A stretch of 64,000 nt of DNA from Platerodrilus igneus. Taxonomy: Eukaryota > Arthropoda > Insecta > Coleoptera > Lycidae. A program made the position numbers and the translations under genes. The notes beneath the pieces were generated by a model. It saw nothing but the letters and a program-made list of their open reading frames with translations, did no database searches and had not been told where the DNA came from. Location of the stretch: assembly GCA_036346225.1 (NCBI GenBank), contig JARFIW010000593.1, positions 1-64,000 of the forward strand, read 5' to 3'. This document shows positions 44,500 to 56,800 of this stretch, piece by piece (within the stretch, counting starts at the first letter, position 1; each line of letters begins with the position of its first letter).

Positions 44500-46620
44500 G
44501 AAATAGACTAGGTAACTAACTATAATTTAACTCAATTAAATAATCTGCACTAAAACTTCAGTCGAACAACGTCAATAGACTAAATTAATCTGAGGGTAAA
44601 TGATTTACTAATCACAAGTGTAAACAAGCAAAGTTAATCGAAGCCTGCACGTTATGTGCTTATACAATTGGTACAGCAATCGAGGCCTATACGTTGGGCA
44701 CTATTTATAGCCTTTTTCTAATTATGACATTTTATTTAACGAGAATTTCCAATAAGCGAATAGAGCCCACGGCAAGTTCTGATGGAAAATGGCCCAAAGT
44801 TGTGGAAATCTCAAAGGCAAAGCGGCTAGTCGAACTATATGCTCTGGGTGGAACATGAGCTGTGGGTCGGGGTGGGATTGCGACCAAAAATATGAAGAAT
44901 AAGGCGCCACCGTATTTTTCTATACAGAGAAGACCTTACTCAAGTCCCTTGTACAAGGAGAATGCGGAAACCTTTATTCTATAACCGCTATACAGTTTAT
45001 TACAGTCAACATAATCCCTAAAGTTTCTTACCTTATGGCTCGACTTTGACCTTAGTAATTCACTGCTACACCTGTGAACAGATTAAACAAAGAATAGCAC
45101 TGTTTGTGCATTTATACTCAAAATTTTAAAATTCAAATGGAATCAACTTTCATTCATCCTAATTAAAAAGAATAGTCTTGTTCAAAAATAAAAATCTATT
45201 CCTCTAATATTCAATTATGTGCTTTTTTACAAAATATCCTTTTATTTTTTATATTTTGATTAATTTAATTTGTGAAAATTATTTACAAAGACACGATATA
45301 ATCAGTACCAATCAAGTTAAATGTGGTTATTTCTGTAAGAAATAACTAGCCAATGTTTATTAACAAATTAATAAAGCATAAAGTTGCTTTCTAAACTGTT
45401 ACTTACTGATAACAAAATGTTAGTTTGGGTAGATCTACCATAACCTTACAATACATAATTCCAGATAGTTATTAATGAAATAGCAAACATAGAAGTTTAA
45501 TTTCTAAGTTCTCTTAAATAGAAGAATTTACTTTCTCTAACACGTAATGACATCTTCCGTAGTTTCATTGAATTAATAAAAGAATTAGAAATGTAGAAGT
45601 TACAGATTCCTATTGCTTAATATTGAAAAATATATTTGTGGTCTGTCCTTGACCTATTTTGAAGTTTAAATAACTTGATTAAACAAAAAATTATCTAATT
45701 ACTATGTCCATAGTTCAGCTAACATACGAAAACAATTTCTACATATCAGAACTCCGTCTGACTGAAAAATACCTGCTAGGAAGCTTACGTCAGCATTGAA
45801 ATAAGGAAATCTCCAATTTAGAACAAATAATTTTACTGCATACTGAAACTCCACATTACTCGGCATCCATTTTGAGTAATTAAATTTCGCCAGGTCCACA
45901 CTATGAACAAAGCGTAAACTCCTATATTTTCTTCTTGCTTTTAATCAAAAATAACGTTAAACCAGTCTCCTGATTACCAATCTGCATGTTAATTTAAAGT
46001 TGCTTTATGTATAAATTAAACCACAAAATTATCAATCGTTGCATGATAATTTAGATTGAATACTATATGTAAAATTTCATGTTATATATAAATAAAGTTG
46101 CACTGAAAATCTTTACTTAATATGGTTACAGAATCAAATTTTACTTACTGTTACCACGGCCCTTCAACCAAAAAATTTCACGTCATCTACGAGCTGTTCC
46201 AACAAGTGGACAACACAAAATGCTTTTCGGAGATGACATTTTCCTCTAAGAACAACTTAAATCGTACGTGCTTCCAACACGAAAAACAGCAAAACCATTG
46301 TCCTCGGATTCAAGGAACAACTCGACCTGCTTTCACCACAGCTGTATTGGAAGTGTCAGGGTCAAGCGAGTTGCTGCCCGACAACAAGATTACTTCACAA
46401 TTTCTTAATAGATGGAACTCTAGGAATGATACTAAATGAAAGCTTTATTTTGTCACCGTGTAAATTAAATTTTAATTTGAATTGAATGCTAATATTTTAT
46501 TGGGCAATAGGTAATATTTAATTAGTGGATTGAATAGCATTATTATGCATTATATTGTTTATTATTAAATAAAGAGATTAATTATATGAACACATCTAGA
46601 TAGAAAATAAAATTGCTACA
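44499..46620 (-). repeat. Gypsy-2 LTR C (upstream end)
   Basis: About 2,122 bp, ending GCTACA at 46620. It is the 5' LTR of body 2b and is followed on the plus strand by the rest of SINE-1. Confidence 0.88.
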
Positions 46621-46728
46621 AGCTGGAACAACAAGGGTTCGGCAAAATTCTAAATTTCCATGCAACAAAAACCTCACCCCCCGGCCATTGTAGTACCTTT
46701 GGGTGGAACATTAGAAATGTAAATGCAC
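46621..46728 (+). mobile_element. SINE-1, 3' portion
   Basis: It continues SINE-1 after the Gypsy-2 insertion: AGCTGGAACAACAAGGGTTC, then TGTAGTACCTTTGGGTGGA and CATTAGAAATGTAAATGCAC. The same order is seen in SINE-2 at 46930-47039 (CTTGGAACAGCAAGGGTTTG and TGTAGTACCTTCGGGTGGA). Confidence 0.78.
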
Positions 46729-46741
46729 GGTTAAGTCGTGA

Positions 46742-47039
46742 AGGCGGCTCTCCGTGACGTAGTTGGTATGTGTGTGACTACTATGCCCAAGGTCCCGAGT
46801 TCGAATCCCGACATGGTCCGCTTGAAAAATGTTAGGCGAGCATTTTTCACAAAAATACACCCTCGTTTGGATGAGAGGTAAAATGGAGGTCCCGTGTGTG
46901 TGTTGTCACGCATGGCAAAGATCCCTACCTTGCTTGGAACAGCAAGGGTTTGGCAAAATTCCAAATTTTCCAAGTAAAAAAAAAATGCTTCCTGGCCAAT
47001 GTAGTACCTTCGGGTGGAGCATTGGAAAATCACATGTAA
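46742..47039 (+). mobile_element. SINE-2, complete tRNA-derived SINE
   Basis: About 300 bp. The head has a box-A-like GTGACGTAGTTGGTATG and box B AGTTCGAATCC at 46798-46808. The body shares GAGCATTTTTCACAAAAAT, GTTGTCACGCATGG and TACCTTGCTTGGAAC with SINE-1. It is followed by GGTTAAGTCGTGAA (47040-47053), the same target sequence as on the other SINE junctions. I do not recognise the family name. Confidence 0.8.
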
Positions 47040-47053
47040 GGTTAAGTCGTGAA

Positions 47054-47892
47054 CTGAAATTATTTTAAAATCAAGTGCTAATGAGGAACATACAAGCAAA
47101 AGCCAAAAGACTTCAAATTCAAATTGAAAATTTTAATTTTATATTTTAGTTATAACATGGTACGAGTTATTTTCTTTAATTAACCCCCTTAATAAAATAT
47201 CTTCTATCAAAAACTACTGGATATGAAAGATGCTGAAACGTACTTTACTAACGTATATGTCGAATTAAGGCAATTAAGGGATTTATTCAAAGAAATTAAG
47301 AAGACAAGCGGAGAACTTGCTCTTTTCAGACAAAGAGGTATCGGCATGTTAAAATGCACTTTGATGAAATATGTCAAGAAGACAGCATACGAGATAATAA
47401 ACGAAAATTTAGAACAGAAGTATATCTTAAACTTTTTGACATACTAATTTCGCCAATGAAAAAACGCTTAGAGTCATTTAGATCGATCGTAAATAAGTTT
47501 AACGTGTTAAGTCTAAAAACTTTAAACACCATTAATGACGATGAACTTTATCATTTATCAAAATCTATTAGCAACAAATATGGTAAAGATCTAACAGATT
47601 CCTTTGCACAACAAATAGTTAGCCTTCGTTCAATTACGAAAACAGCAATTTCAAATTTTGAAAATATTAGACAGTTAGCAATACATATTCATGTAAAAAC
47701 TTTACTTTGTCTGCTAGCTATCCTGATGTTTGTACAGCATACATCTTATTTACAACATTGCCGGTGACAACTGCATCAACCGAGAAATCTTTTTCTAAAC
47801 TTAAGTTAGTTAAGAACTATCTTAGAAGCTCTATGTCACAGGATCGGCTTTCAGGACTTTCCATTGTAAGTATAGAAAATGATACTTATTGA
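47054..47892 (+). pseudogene. hAT-type transposase fossil, 3' portion
   Basis: Continues the fossil of 27525-27970. The frame 47354-47700 encodes KFRTEVYLKLFDILISPMKK and DDELYHLSKSISNKYGKDL. A second frame (47707-47892) encodes VTTASTEKSFSKLKLVKNYL, RSSMSQDRLSGLSIVSIEN and a stop. The last part is the C-terminal hAT dimerisation domain (T-x-A-S-x-E-R-S-F-S-K-L-K). Frameshifts and the 19-kb insertion show that it is dead. Confidence 0.82.
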
Positions 47893-50800
47893 AATATAAA
47901 TTTTGATGCCATAATCGATGCATTTGCTGCTTCAGTTTCGAAGAAAAAAATTCGCACAATTTTTTCAAATAAATTTTTAACTCTGTTGTACTTGCAGAGA
48001 ACAGGATACAAAATTACAACAGATCACTCTAAAATACATATAATTATATTTTGCATACACTTCGAGTTTGTATAATGACATTGTATTATGTACACAACTT
48101 GACAATAGTAAATTTTTACTTTCTTTAGAGCATTGTGTAAGGGGGTGTAATGTTCTGAATTGGCAGAAGAGCGCAATGGTAACAAGCTCCGTCACTGTCT
48201 AGCTATAGAATATAAAACAATTTAACAACAATGTTTCTATACAATCAAGAGTATTAAAAATACAACCAAATATCATAGCATTTAATACTATTAAAAAGTT
48301 ACAAGTACAGCAAGCAGAGAGTAGTTCTAAGGAGGAATATAAAGATCATAGCTTATCAAACCTGTTTTCCTTTATGCAGTATAAAAATATTTGTGTATTA
48401 TAATACATGACATTGCAAAATACTTTCATATTCTTAGTTCTATCAAAAGATAATAATATACAAAATGTTTGATAACTCTGCCTATTTGGTACACTAAGTT
48501 CCACATCCCAACCGTATAAGAACGCTAATCCTTCCACATTGGCATTGCAAAGAACGCGTGTTCCAATAAAAACATCATAAAATTAAAAACAATAAAGCCT
48601 AAGTAAGTTTTCCCGCCATAATTATAACAAATTTAAAGTTTTTCAATATTGAATGAATATCCTAATGCAAATTTACATTTCGTCAAAATTTTGGTTATAA
48701 AATATAGTAATTTTGACATCTAAACCACAAATAAATTTTAATGGTACATATACTTACACCTTTGCAAATAAAATAACTTATTCCACTAACCATAAAAAGT
48801 ACTAAAACTTTTTTTAAACAATTTCAGTTTAAGAACATTTGGAGCAACAAATATTTATAATTTAGATTATAAACTAAAGCAATAGGCTAGTTCAGTTCAC
48901 AAACAGCCGCCATATCTCTACATAGTTTCCCGACATACCCAAAAACTAAAAAGCTTTAAACGTATGAAGCTGCATCTCAACTGTTGGGTGTATGTCAATA
49001 TGAAGTCTAAAGAATTGCCAATACTCCAAACGAAAATTTACTATGGAAAACATATTGAGATGCGTTCAAAGTAGCATGTATTAAATAAATAACACAAATA
49101 TTGTACCGCAAATTTTATTGGTTAAAAAGTTTGAAATGTAGATAAAAAAACATTTTAACACATAATTATAGATAAAAATACGACAAATTATATAATAATA
49201 AAAACTTCAAATTACTTGCATTATTTAAAGTCTCATAACATGTAGTAGCGTGACTCACATCTCGTGCACTTAGAATTAAGAAAATAATGCAATTTTTAAA
49301 AACTTTATAGTCAAAGCAAGTTTTATTATTGAATAAGGTAAGTTCTTTATCCAAACCTCAACACCATACAAATTACAAAGTTAGTCTAGAAGAATTAGAG
49401 AAAACAAAGGCTTCTTTCTATTAACAAATATGCTGCTAAATTATCTGTACGGCAAGGTGCTTGCATATAACAGAGCATAAGGTAATTTACAAATGAACAA
49501 TTAAATATTACGTAAATTCACAGTGTACGGAATAAAATACAGCACATGCAGCAAAAATTTCAGGAATTCAAATGGGCTTACCCACCGGGCGTCAACAACC
49601 TAACAACCTGTCAGCACTTAATGCAACGTCACCATTCTGTCATGTGTCGGCACTTTCCAACAAATCTGCTTACGATTTTTGTACAAAATGAATTTCCATG
49701 TTGATAAATTTCATTTACACATCAACCAAGTAGAATAATCTTAATGTTTCATTAGAATATTTGTAGATTATGGAAGTTGCACGTTGTAAAGATCAAATTA
49801 CTTCATGTCTTTGTTGTCTTAGACAACTAAATTAAACTGTCTCGCTTATTTCGGTGCTTATACCAGAAAAACTTAATTTCCTGTATCATCTCGCCTGCTT
49901 TATTCCACAGACAAGTGACCTTTCGGTTTGACAAGAAGACAAAAAGTGACCACCTGTCACTAGTCGACAAACAACTTGAAATCTTAGATATTCTACTTAC
50001 AAGTAAGGAACACGCGCAAGGTTTGTAATAGTGTTATCAGCTGTAGTAATAAATGCTTTAATTTTATTGGTTTACCAAATATACAAAAGTACTAGAATTC
50101 ATACTGGGTAAAACGTTAAATAAATAAATACTAAATTAACGGGTTTGTAGCAGTAATGTTGACAAATAATTCAGTTTGGAATTTTGACGTTACAATTTCT
50201 CTTACCTTTTCTCAATCTCGCTTGTAGTTTTCTCCGTTGTTATTGGATGCAAAGTAGAGTTGCACCAACTTCCAAATAGTCTTCGGTTTTATCTTTAGTT
50301 CTTTTCATTTCCATAGAATTATCATTAACTTCAGGTGATACTAAAAAAAAAAATCAATGAAAAATAATAATATTTTTACTTTGATGAGACATCCAATTGA
50401 AATGTTGAATCTCTGTAGTCACATATTTTTTAAAGATATTCATAGGAAAACAATCTGTTTGTAACATAATTTTGTGTGAAATCGAAAGAAATAATATTGT
50501 TTGTTGTCTTAGAAAGATGTAACTACCAATTTCAGACAAAATAAAAAAGAATTTTTGTAAATGTTAATGTGTTGTTGGAAGAACAAAACTACTGCACTAG
50601 TCAAAAACAATTGAAATTGAGAGCTTTTTGATTATGTTTTAGTTTGGTTATGTTGCAAATTACTGTATTTTCATTTGTTTTATGCATCTTGCTTTTGTAA
50701 ATTGTAAAGTAAAACTGTTCCTTAATAAACACAAATTCTTCATAAACAATCGGTTCAAAGCATCAGTCTAACCTAAAACATCACCAATACAATGACAGGA

Positions 50801-53800
50801 AAACACCTAAACTCACAAACACACAAAGAGTTTTTATAGCTGCTTTTGGGATATTTTGAAAAAGAGAAAAGAGATGGCCATCCTACCACTCAATGTGTTT
50901 GTTCACATAGTAATAATTTAACATTTCCTAACTTGCTCTATAACTAATACAGCAAGTATTTTTTAGAGAGTGACTTGTATTTTCAGATTACAATTGTATT
51001 TACCATTGAATGATGAAAAATACAAAAATCCACTGTTACGCTTGTAACATGTCATTTTACCTATGGTAAATGCCACGTTTCAGCTTGATTTATCTCTCCC
51101 TTTAAACCTCAGATTTTACTTTAAAAAGTCCATTGAACCTTAATATACACTTTTACTTTTAATAGATTTATTATAATCTCAGAATATATAAAGGTTATAG
51201 TACTTCATAAAGTACCGTGTTTGTTTTCTAATGTTCATACTTGTTTGTAAAGTTGCCTGCAATCCAGTATTGTTAGTATTTATTTTCACACTTCTACTTT
51301 GCAAAAGAGCTCTGTAGTTTTCTTTCCTTACAATTCCAAATACCCCGCTTTGATATTTGAGACAGTTGGTTGCCTGTCAAAACTTTCTGATAAAGGATCA
51401 TTTCTTGTCTTGATTTTGTGCACAACAGGTCATTTTGAATTCCTGTTGAGAAGAATTGACCATGAGGTCGTATCAAGTATGTATTCTTTTGTTAAATAAT
51501 AAATGTGTAATCATTTAAATATTATTACAGATATCTTGCCTAGCGTTTCCTTTCCTTCATAAATTACAAATCCCACCGGATTACTTTTCCGATGGTAAGA
51601 ATTTAATAGATGTATTTTAAATTCCTTTTCACTTGGTTTTGCGTGTTAATTAATTCACGTATTATATTTTAGGGTCGTTCTCTACCCCCATGTCTTCGTA
51701 CTATTTATTTTACGTTCCGTAAAGATGCAGATTTGTTTTGCTGTCGCTTTACTATAAGATGACAATGCCGCAGTATTTTAAATTACGCTACCCCAACATA
51801 AATTTTAGTTTTGTTTATTATTTTCTTAAAATTTGGTTTAATATGGATCTATGAAGTTAAACACGGAATGTTTTTCAACTTGTTTGAATGCTAGCGAATT
51901 CTACCTCATCACTTGTTTTTGATGTTACCTGGGACTCCTGCAGTTTCTACACATTTGATTTGGATTTCTACAGATGTTCCGTTCAAAGAATTTCAGGGTA
52001 ACAAAATATGTTATTCAATGCACATGTCAGGTATGACAAATTAAAGTATTATTTATCTACTCAAAATTAAATGAACTGATTTATGCAATATTAAATTTTC
52101 TCTTTATTTTACACTTGTAAAACATATTAATCTTACAGATAATTTATCTAGTATTTACAAATAGTAATTCTTATTATACATAGTCTTACTGGACGCATAC
52201 TGTCCAAATGTAAGCCACATGTTTCATGAAACTTATGGTAGTCAAGTACATTTATTAATTTTGTTACGCATTTAAAAGCACAAGATACTTTTCTTAGAAC
52301 GTTTAGTTCACGTTAAATATTTTATCGACTTTTTATATGTTACGTTCACATATTTGGAAACTCTCTTAAACTTATATAGCTACATTTACTAGTTGCATAA
52401 AAACGAGTATCATAATCCTTACTAATCTATTTATTTTATAAGACTTCATAGAACATTTATGATGTTTTTGTTCAAAACTTTATTTCTATAAAATTTAATA
52501 AATACACTATATAACTTGTCATAGTTTCTCACAGTTGTTTATTTTACAGTCATTAATTCACAAATTTTCTCCCCTTCGAGATTTTAAGTCTCTTGCAGCC
52601 TCCGCAACCTCAACGGTCAATGCTAGCTGTGCTAGAGTGTAATTTTTTTATGCTCTGTCGTGCGCCTATCCTTTTTATAACACCTGAAAAAGGGTAGGGT
52701 GCACGCTTTCTGGAAATATGAAATTACACAGGAAACTAAACACATGTTATTTGCTAGATACCACAAACATGGAAGTTTAAAACATACTCTACAGCATACA
52801 AACATAAGATAAAAGCAATATATTTTGTTATAATTCAATTATAATATTATTGCAGGACAGCATATTATATTGAAGTCCCGACGCATGTGTTAGAAGATAA
52901 TGATGCTTCAAAAATAGGTATGCCATTTTTGGCAACCTTAATGTTATTAAAGGATATAGATTTTCCTGTACAAGGACAGAGTTGTTACAAACATACAGGA
53001 AAAATATCAATTCATCCACTCCACAGCAAGTGATATTTTCAGATGGGTCATGGATTTTTATAAAGGTTGCAAACATAAATCTTGAGAAATAGTAGCGTAT
53101 TAAAGAAATATTAAATGCTTCAGAGTTGTGCAAGGTGCTGGTTCTGGTGAAGTTGTTGAAGATGTAAGAATGTTTTCATCTAAATCTAAATTAAACAATG
53201 TAGACTATCAGGCTGAAATAAGCAGTATGCTGGTTACATACTGTTTACATACCCAAATTAGAACAATTGTCACAACAATAATAAATAATGCACACTTTCA
53301 GTGTTATTGTACACAAACCTGAAAATGCTTGATCTAAAAATCTTTAGAATTTTTAAAAATGTTTGCAAAATAACAAGATAGCATATGAGAATTTAATGCC
53401 AAAATGTGATCTGCTCAGAGTTATTAAAACTCGCCAAAAAGACAAAATGTATGTGGATATGAAGTTCTACAACTGACACCGTACTGCGAAGATTTCAATA
53501 GCATAAAGTTAATTTGAGCATAAAGTAAAGATTATTACAATAATTATACTGGTAAGTGTGGCTATGGAGATGCAAAGGCATTAAAAATGTGGCAGATATC
53601 TTTGCAAATATATAGAAGCCATGATTTGGAAGGCGTGTTTAGCACACTCTAAAAATGATTCGATTGGGAACAAGCGTTGGTGAATATGGAAGCTATTTCT
53701 TTAAAAAATAGCTGTTATCCATTCTAGTTTGGAATCTAAAAAGAGCCTACAAGTACATGTAATCAATCTGCTTACAGAAAGAAAATCACATAATGATGCA

Positions 53801-56800
53801 CTATCAGTTAAACTTTTATAGAATTTTTTTAGGTTATAATATACATCTTTGACTCAAGATAGTTACATGCTAAAAAGTCCTTGTTTAGCTAATGACCAAA
53901 AATAAAAATAAAAACCATCTATTGCATTATGCAAAATGTGTTTTAATTTTTTAACATGTAAAATAAAATTTAAATAAAATTGTGTGCATGTTTTCTAATG
54001 CAATTGCTGTATGTGATTCTAAGTAAATTGTATGCATTTTGTCTTTGAAGTTTCTCAGTATATCTAGATAAGTCTATGTCAACCTACTATGTTAATTTTG
54101 ATTTTTACTACATATTAGTGTGCCATTAGGCATCTCATTAAAATAATCTTCATAATGGGGCAAAATCAACATACAAAATATAGTATGTAGTCGTTTACTT
54201 CATTCAAACTTGTGAAACTGGTTTAATTCAACTACAAATAATCTTGATTCATATAAGGGTTTACTGATGAGTTGACTATAAAAATGTATATTTTACGCTA
54301 TGAATACATTATCCACAGTATCCATTGCAGGCATTTCTAAAAACCAAACACAATAATTGGAATTTATAATTAATTATTGTTTTGATGTGGTATCTATGTT
54401 GTCAATGAAAGTATTAGATTTAAGTGCCATATAATATTATACTTAAATATAATTTCCCAGAAAATGGTTAATCATAATGCAGATATACTTTGATGAATTT
54501 CGTTTCAGTGGTTTTATAAAGGCACTTAACGTCATACCATAATCTGAGCGATGACAAACCACTATTTAGAAAATTTTCATAGTTTCGTACCATAATCTGA
54601 AAAATGACAAGCCAGAATTTAAAAAAATTATATAGATCCTAACTAGTAATCTATTATAGTTTGAAATGTGATGGAGAAAAATGTAAAGTGTGCAATATGG
54701 AAAAAAGTTGGGCGGTAAGATTAAAAAATAGTTAGGCATCATATGGATATGCGAACAAAAATTTAACTCAGTTTGCCATAGTGTCAGGATTGGAAGTAAG
54801 TGATAATGACGATAAGCTTGAAATTAAATTTTACCACTTTATTTTTATATAGATTTCTATAAAAAATAATTTGTGCAATTGTGAAATGAGATATTCTAAC
54901 AACTGTGATATCTTTACAATGTTGATACTCATATATTTTTCTTGCAGCTTCAGCAATTCATTTTATAAATCCACTCTTTTGTAATAATCCTAGTTTATCT
55001 TTTGACTTGAAAAAAAATCTTTAGCTTTATTAAATTTTACATTTTCTTACGATATCAATTATTTTAGAAACAAACCATTGTATTCCATAAATGATATAAT
55101 AAAGAAAAATTCCTTATTTAACCTTTTATTATTAAACAGAAAGTTTGGTGATTGTCTACTAAAAGGTTATGTGAAGCTAGTTTACAAGGATTACTATGTC
55201 TGAAGTATAGATTGCAGATTTCTTACATGTAAATGTCAAATTATTTAATTTACAACATTTCTGTACAAAAAAATGTAACTGCATTATTCTTAAGCAAGTT
55301 AATACTTTTATACTGCGAATTGATGTCGTTAAGGAAATTATTTAAAAAGGACTCAAAATTATATATAAAAAACTTTACATAACTTTTAACCATACTATTG
55401 AAAAACGTTTTGTGTTTGTCTTAAAATTAATTTTAAAATAAGACTGATAAATTAGCAATATGTGGAGAAATATGATTTCCCATAATGCTGATCTAGGACA
55501 CATGAAGTGAAACAGCGTTGACATATTCATCTCAAGTGTTGATATCAATGAGCTAATATCATTCATTCAAGTTTTTATTCGTTCAAGATAACATATATCA
55601 TATTATTTAATAAATTCTAATGAATGTGTAGCTGACACTCAAATTTAATAAGGCAGCAAGTTTAATACTTGGCACATATGTCACTTTGATTTAACATGCG
55701 TTTTTTTGTGAGTTTAATTTTAAGATAAGATAGGAAGCAAGAATTTGAAAATTACCCGATAAATACAAATAAACAATTTGCAATATTAGCTGTAATACTA
55801 ACTAACTAACATTCAGCCTGCTCTTAATAATATTTAACATATTGAAACAAAGCCCATATTTATTTGATTGCCATGCCATATTCATTTTGAGATAAAAATC
55901 AATGTCACTGAGTATTTTTAACCTGAAACAGAGAATATCCTATGAAATATCAAAAACCTTAAATCTTGAAAAATATCTGAAATAGGAGAGGTTCCACTAT
56001 AGTTCAGTTAAGGAGTCAGATCTAACAAATTGGTCAGAGGCATATGTTTTAAGTGGCATTGGACAAAGGCTACTTCTGTAATGACCGGGTCTGACAAAAA
56101 TATGAAAATTATATCAAAATACCAAAAAACGTTAGCTTAATGCATAACATTGAAAATTACTGTTTTGAGTTGGGCATTAAAGGAAAACCCAAGGTGTAAT
56201 CTTCAAGTAAAAGTTTGACAGTAAGTGTTTTTATAAAACATAGTGCTGAAAAAGAGGCTGAGTAAAAGCAATGTTCATTATTGCCCACAAGATGGTTAAA
56301 GCAAACAAACTATTTGTGAATAATAAATATACAACAGTTTGTATGACGGAAGTGTGTTGTAGAGTTATTTATCAAGAAAAGCCTTCTAAGTGGATTGAGA
56401 TCTCAAATCCACAAACATTAGAAACATCCTTTAGTGTGTTAGTGTCTGACAAAGATTCCTTGCTCAGTCGCATTGTTATGGTGATAAAATATGTTTTATA
56501 AACATTTGTTATTGTTTCACTGTCACACTTGTGCCACCACATTGGTGACTCTGGTGTGATCACAAAAAAGAGTTGGTTACACATTTAAAGCGACACAGTT
56601 GTATAAGTGCTTAAAGACAATCTTAAAGTGTGTAAAAATGTTAAAAACCAAATAAACAACTAAAATGCAGGATCAAATTCTGCCAGGTGACATTCGGACT
56701 AAGTTAAAAATTATATCACAATAGGTGACACACAAAGTGATACTAAATATATCTAAGTAACTGAATAGTTTGAATCTAGAATTATAGAAGAGGTCGAAAG

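Larger units (their letters stand above)
28186..46620 (-). mobile_element. Gypsy-2 tandem array (LTR-body-LTR-body-LTR)
   Basis: Three LTRs and two internal regions of one Ty3/Gypsy family lie head to tail on the minus strand, with a unit of about 8.15 kb. The whole array interrupts SINE-1. The LTRs end TGTAGC...TTTCA on the minus strand. No matching target duplication is evident: the left flank ends ACCTTACATCA and the right flank starts AGCTGGAAC. Unequal LTR-LTR recombination or insertion of a multimer would give this layout. The two bodies are nearly identical but carry different frame breaks. Confidence 0.9.

Noticed and set aside
52828..53133. 101-codon minus-strand frame and the overlapping 64-codon plus-strand frame at 53128
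   Set aside because: No motif, no codon pattern and no splice context that would support a gene; such lengths arise by chance in this AT-rich DNA.
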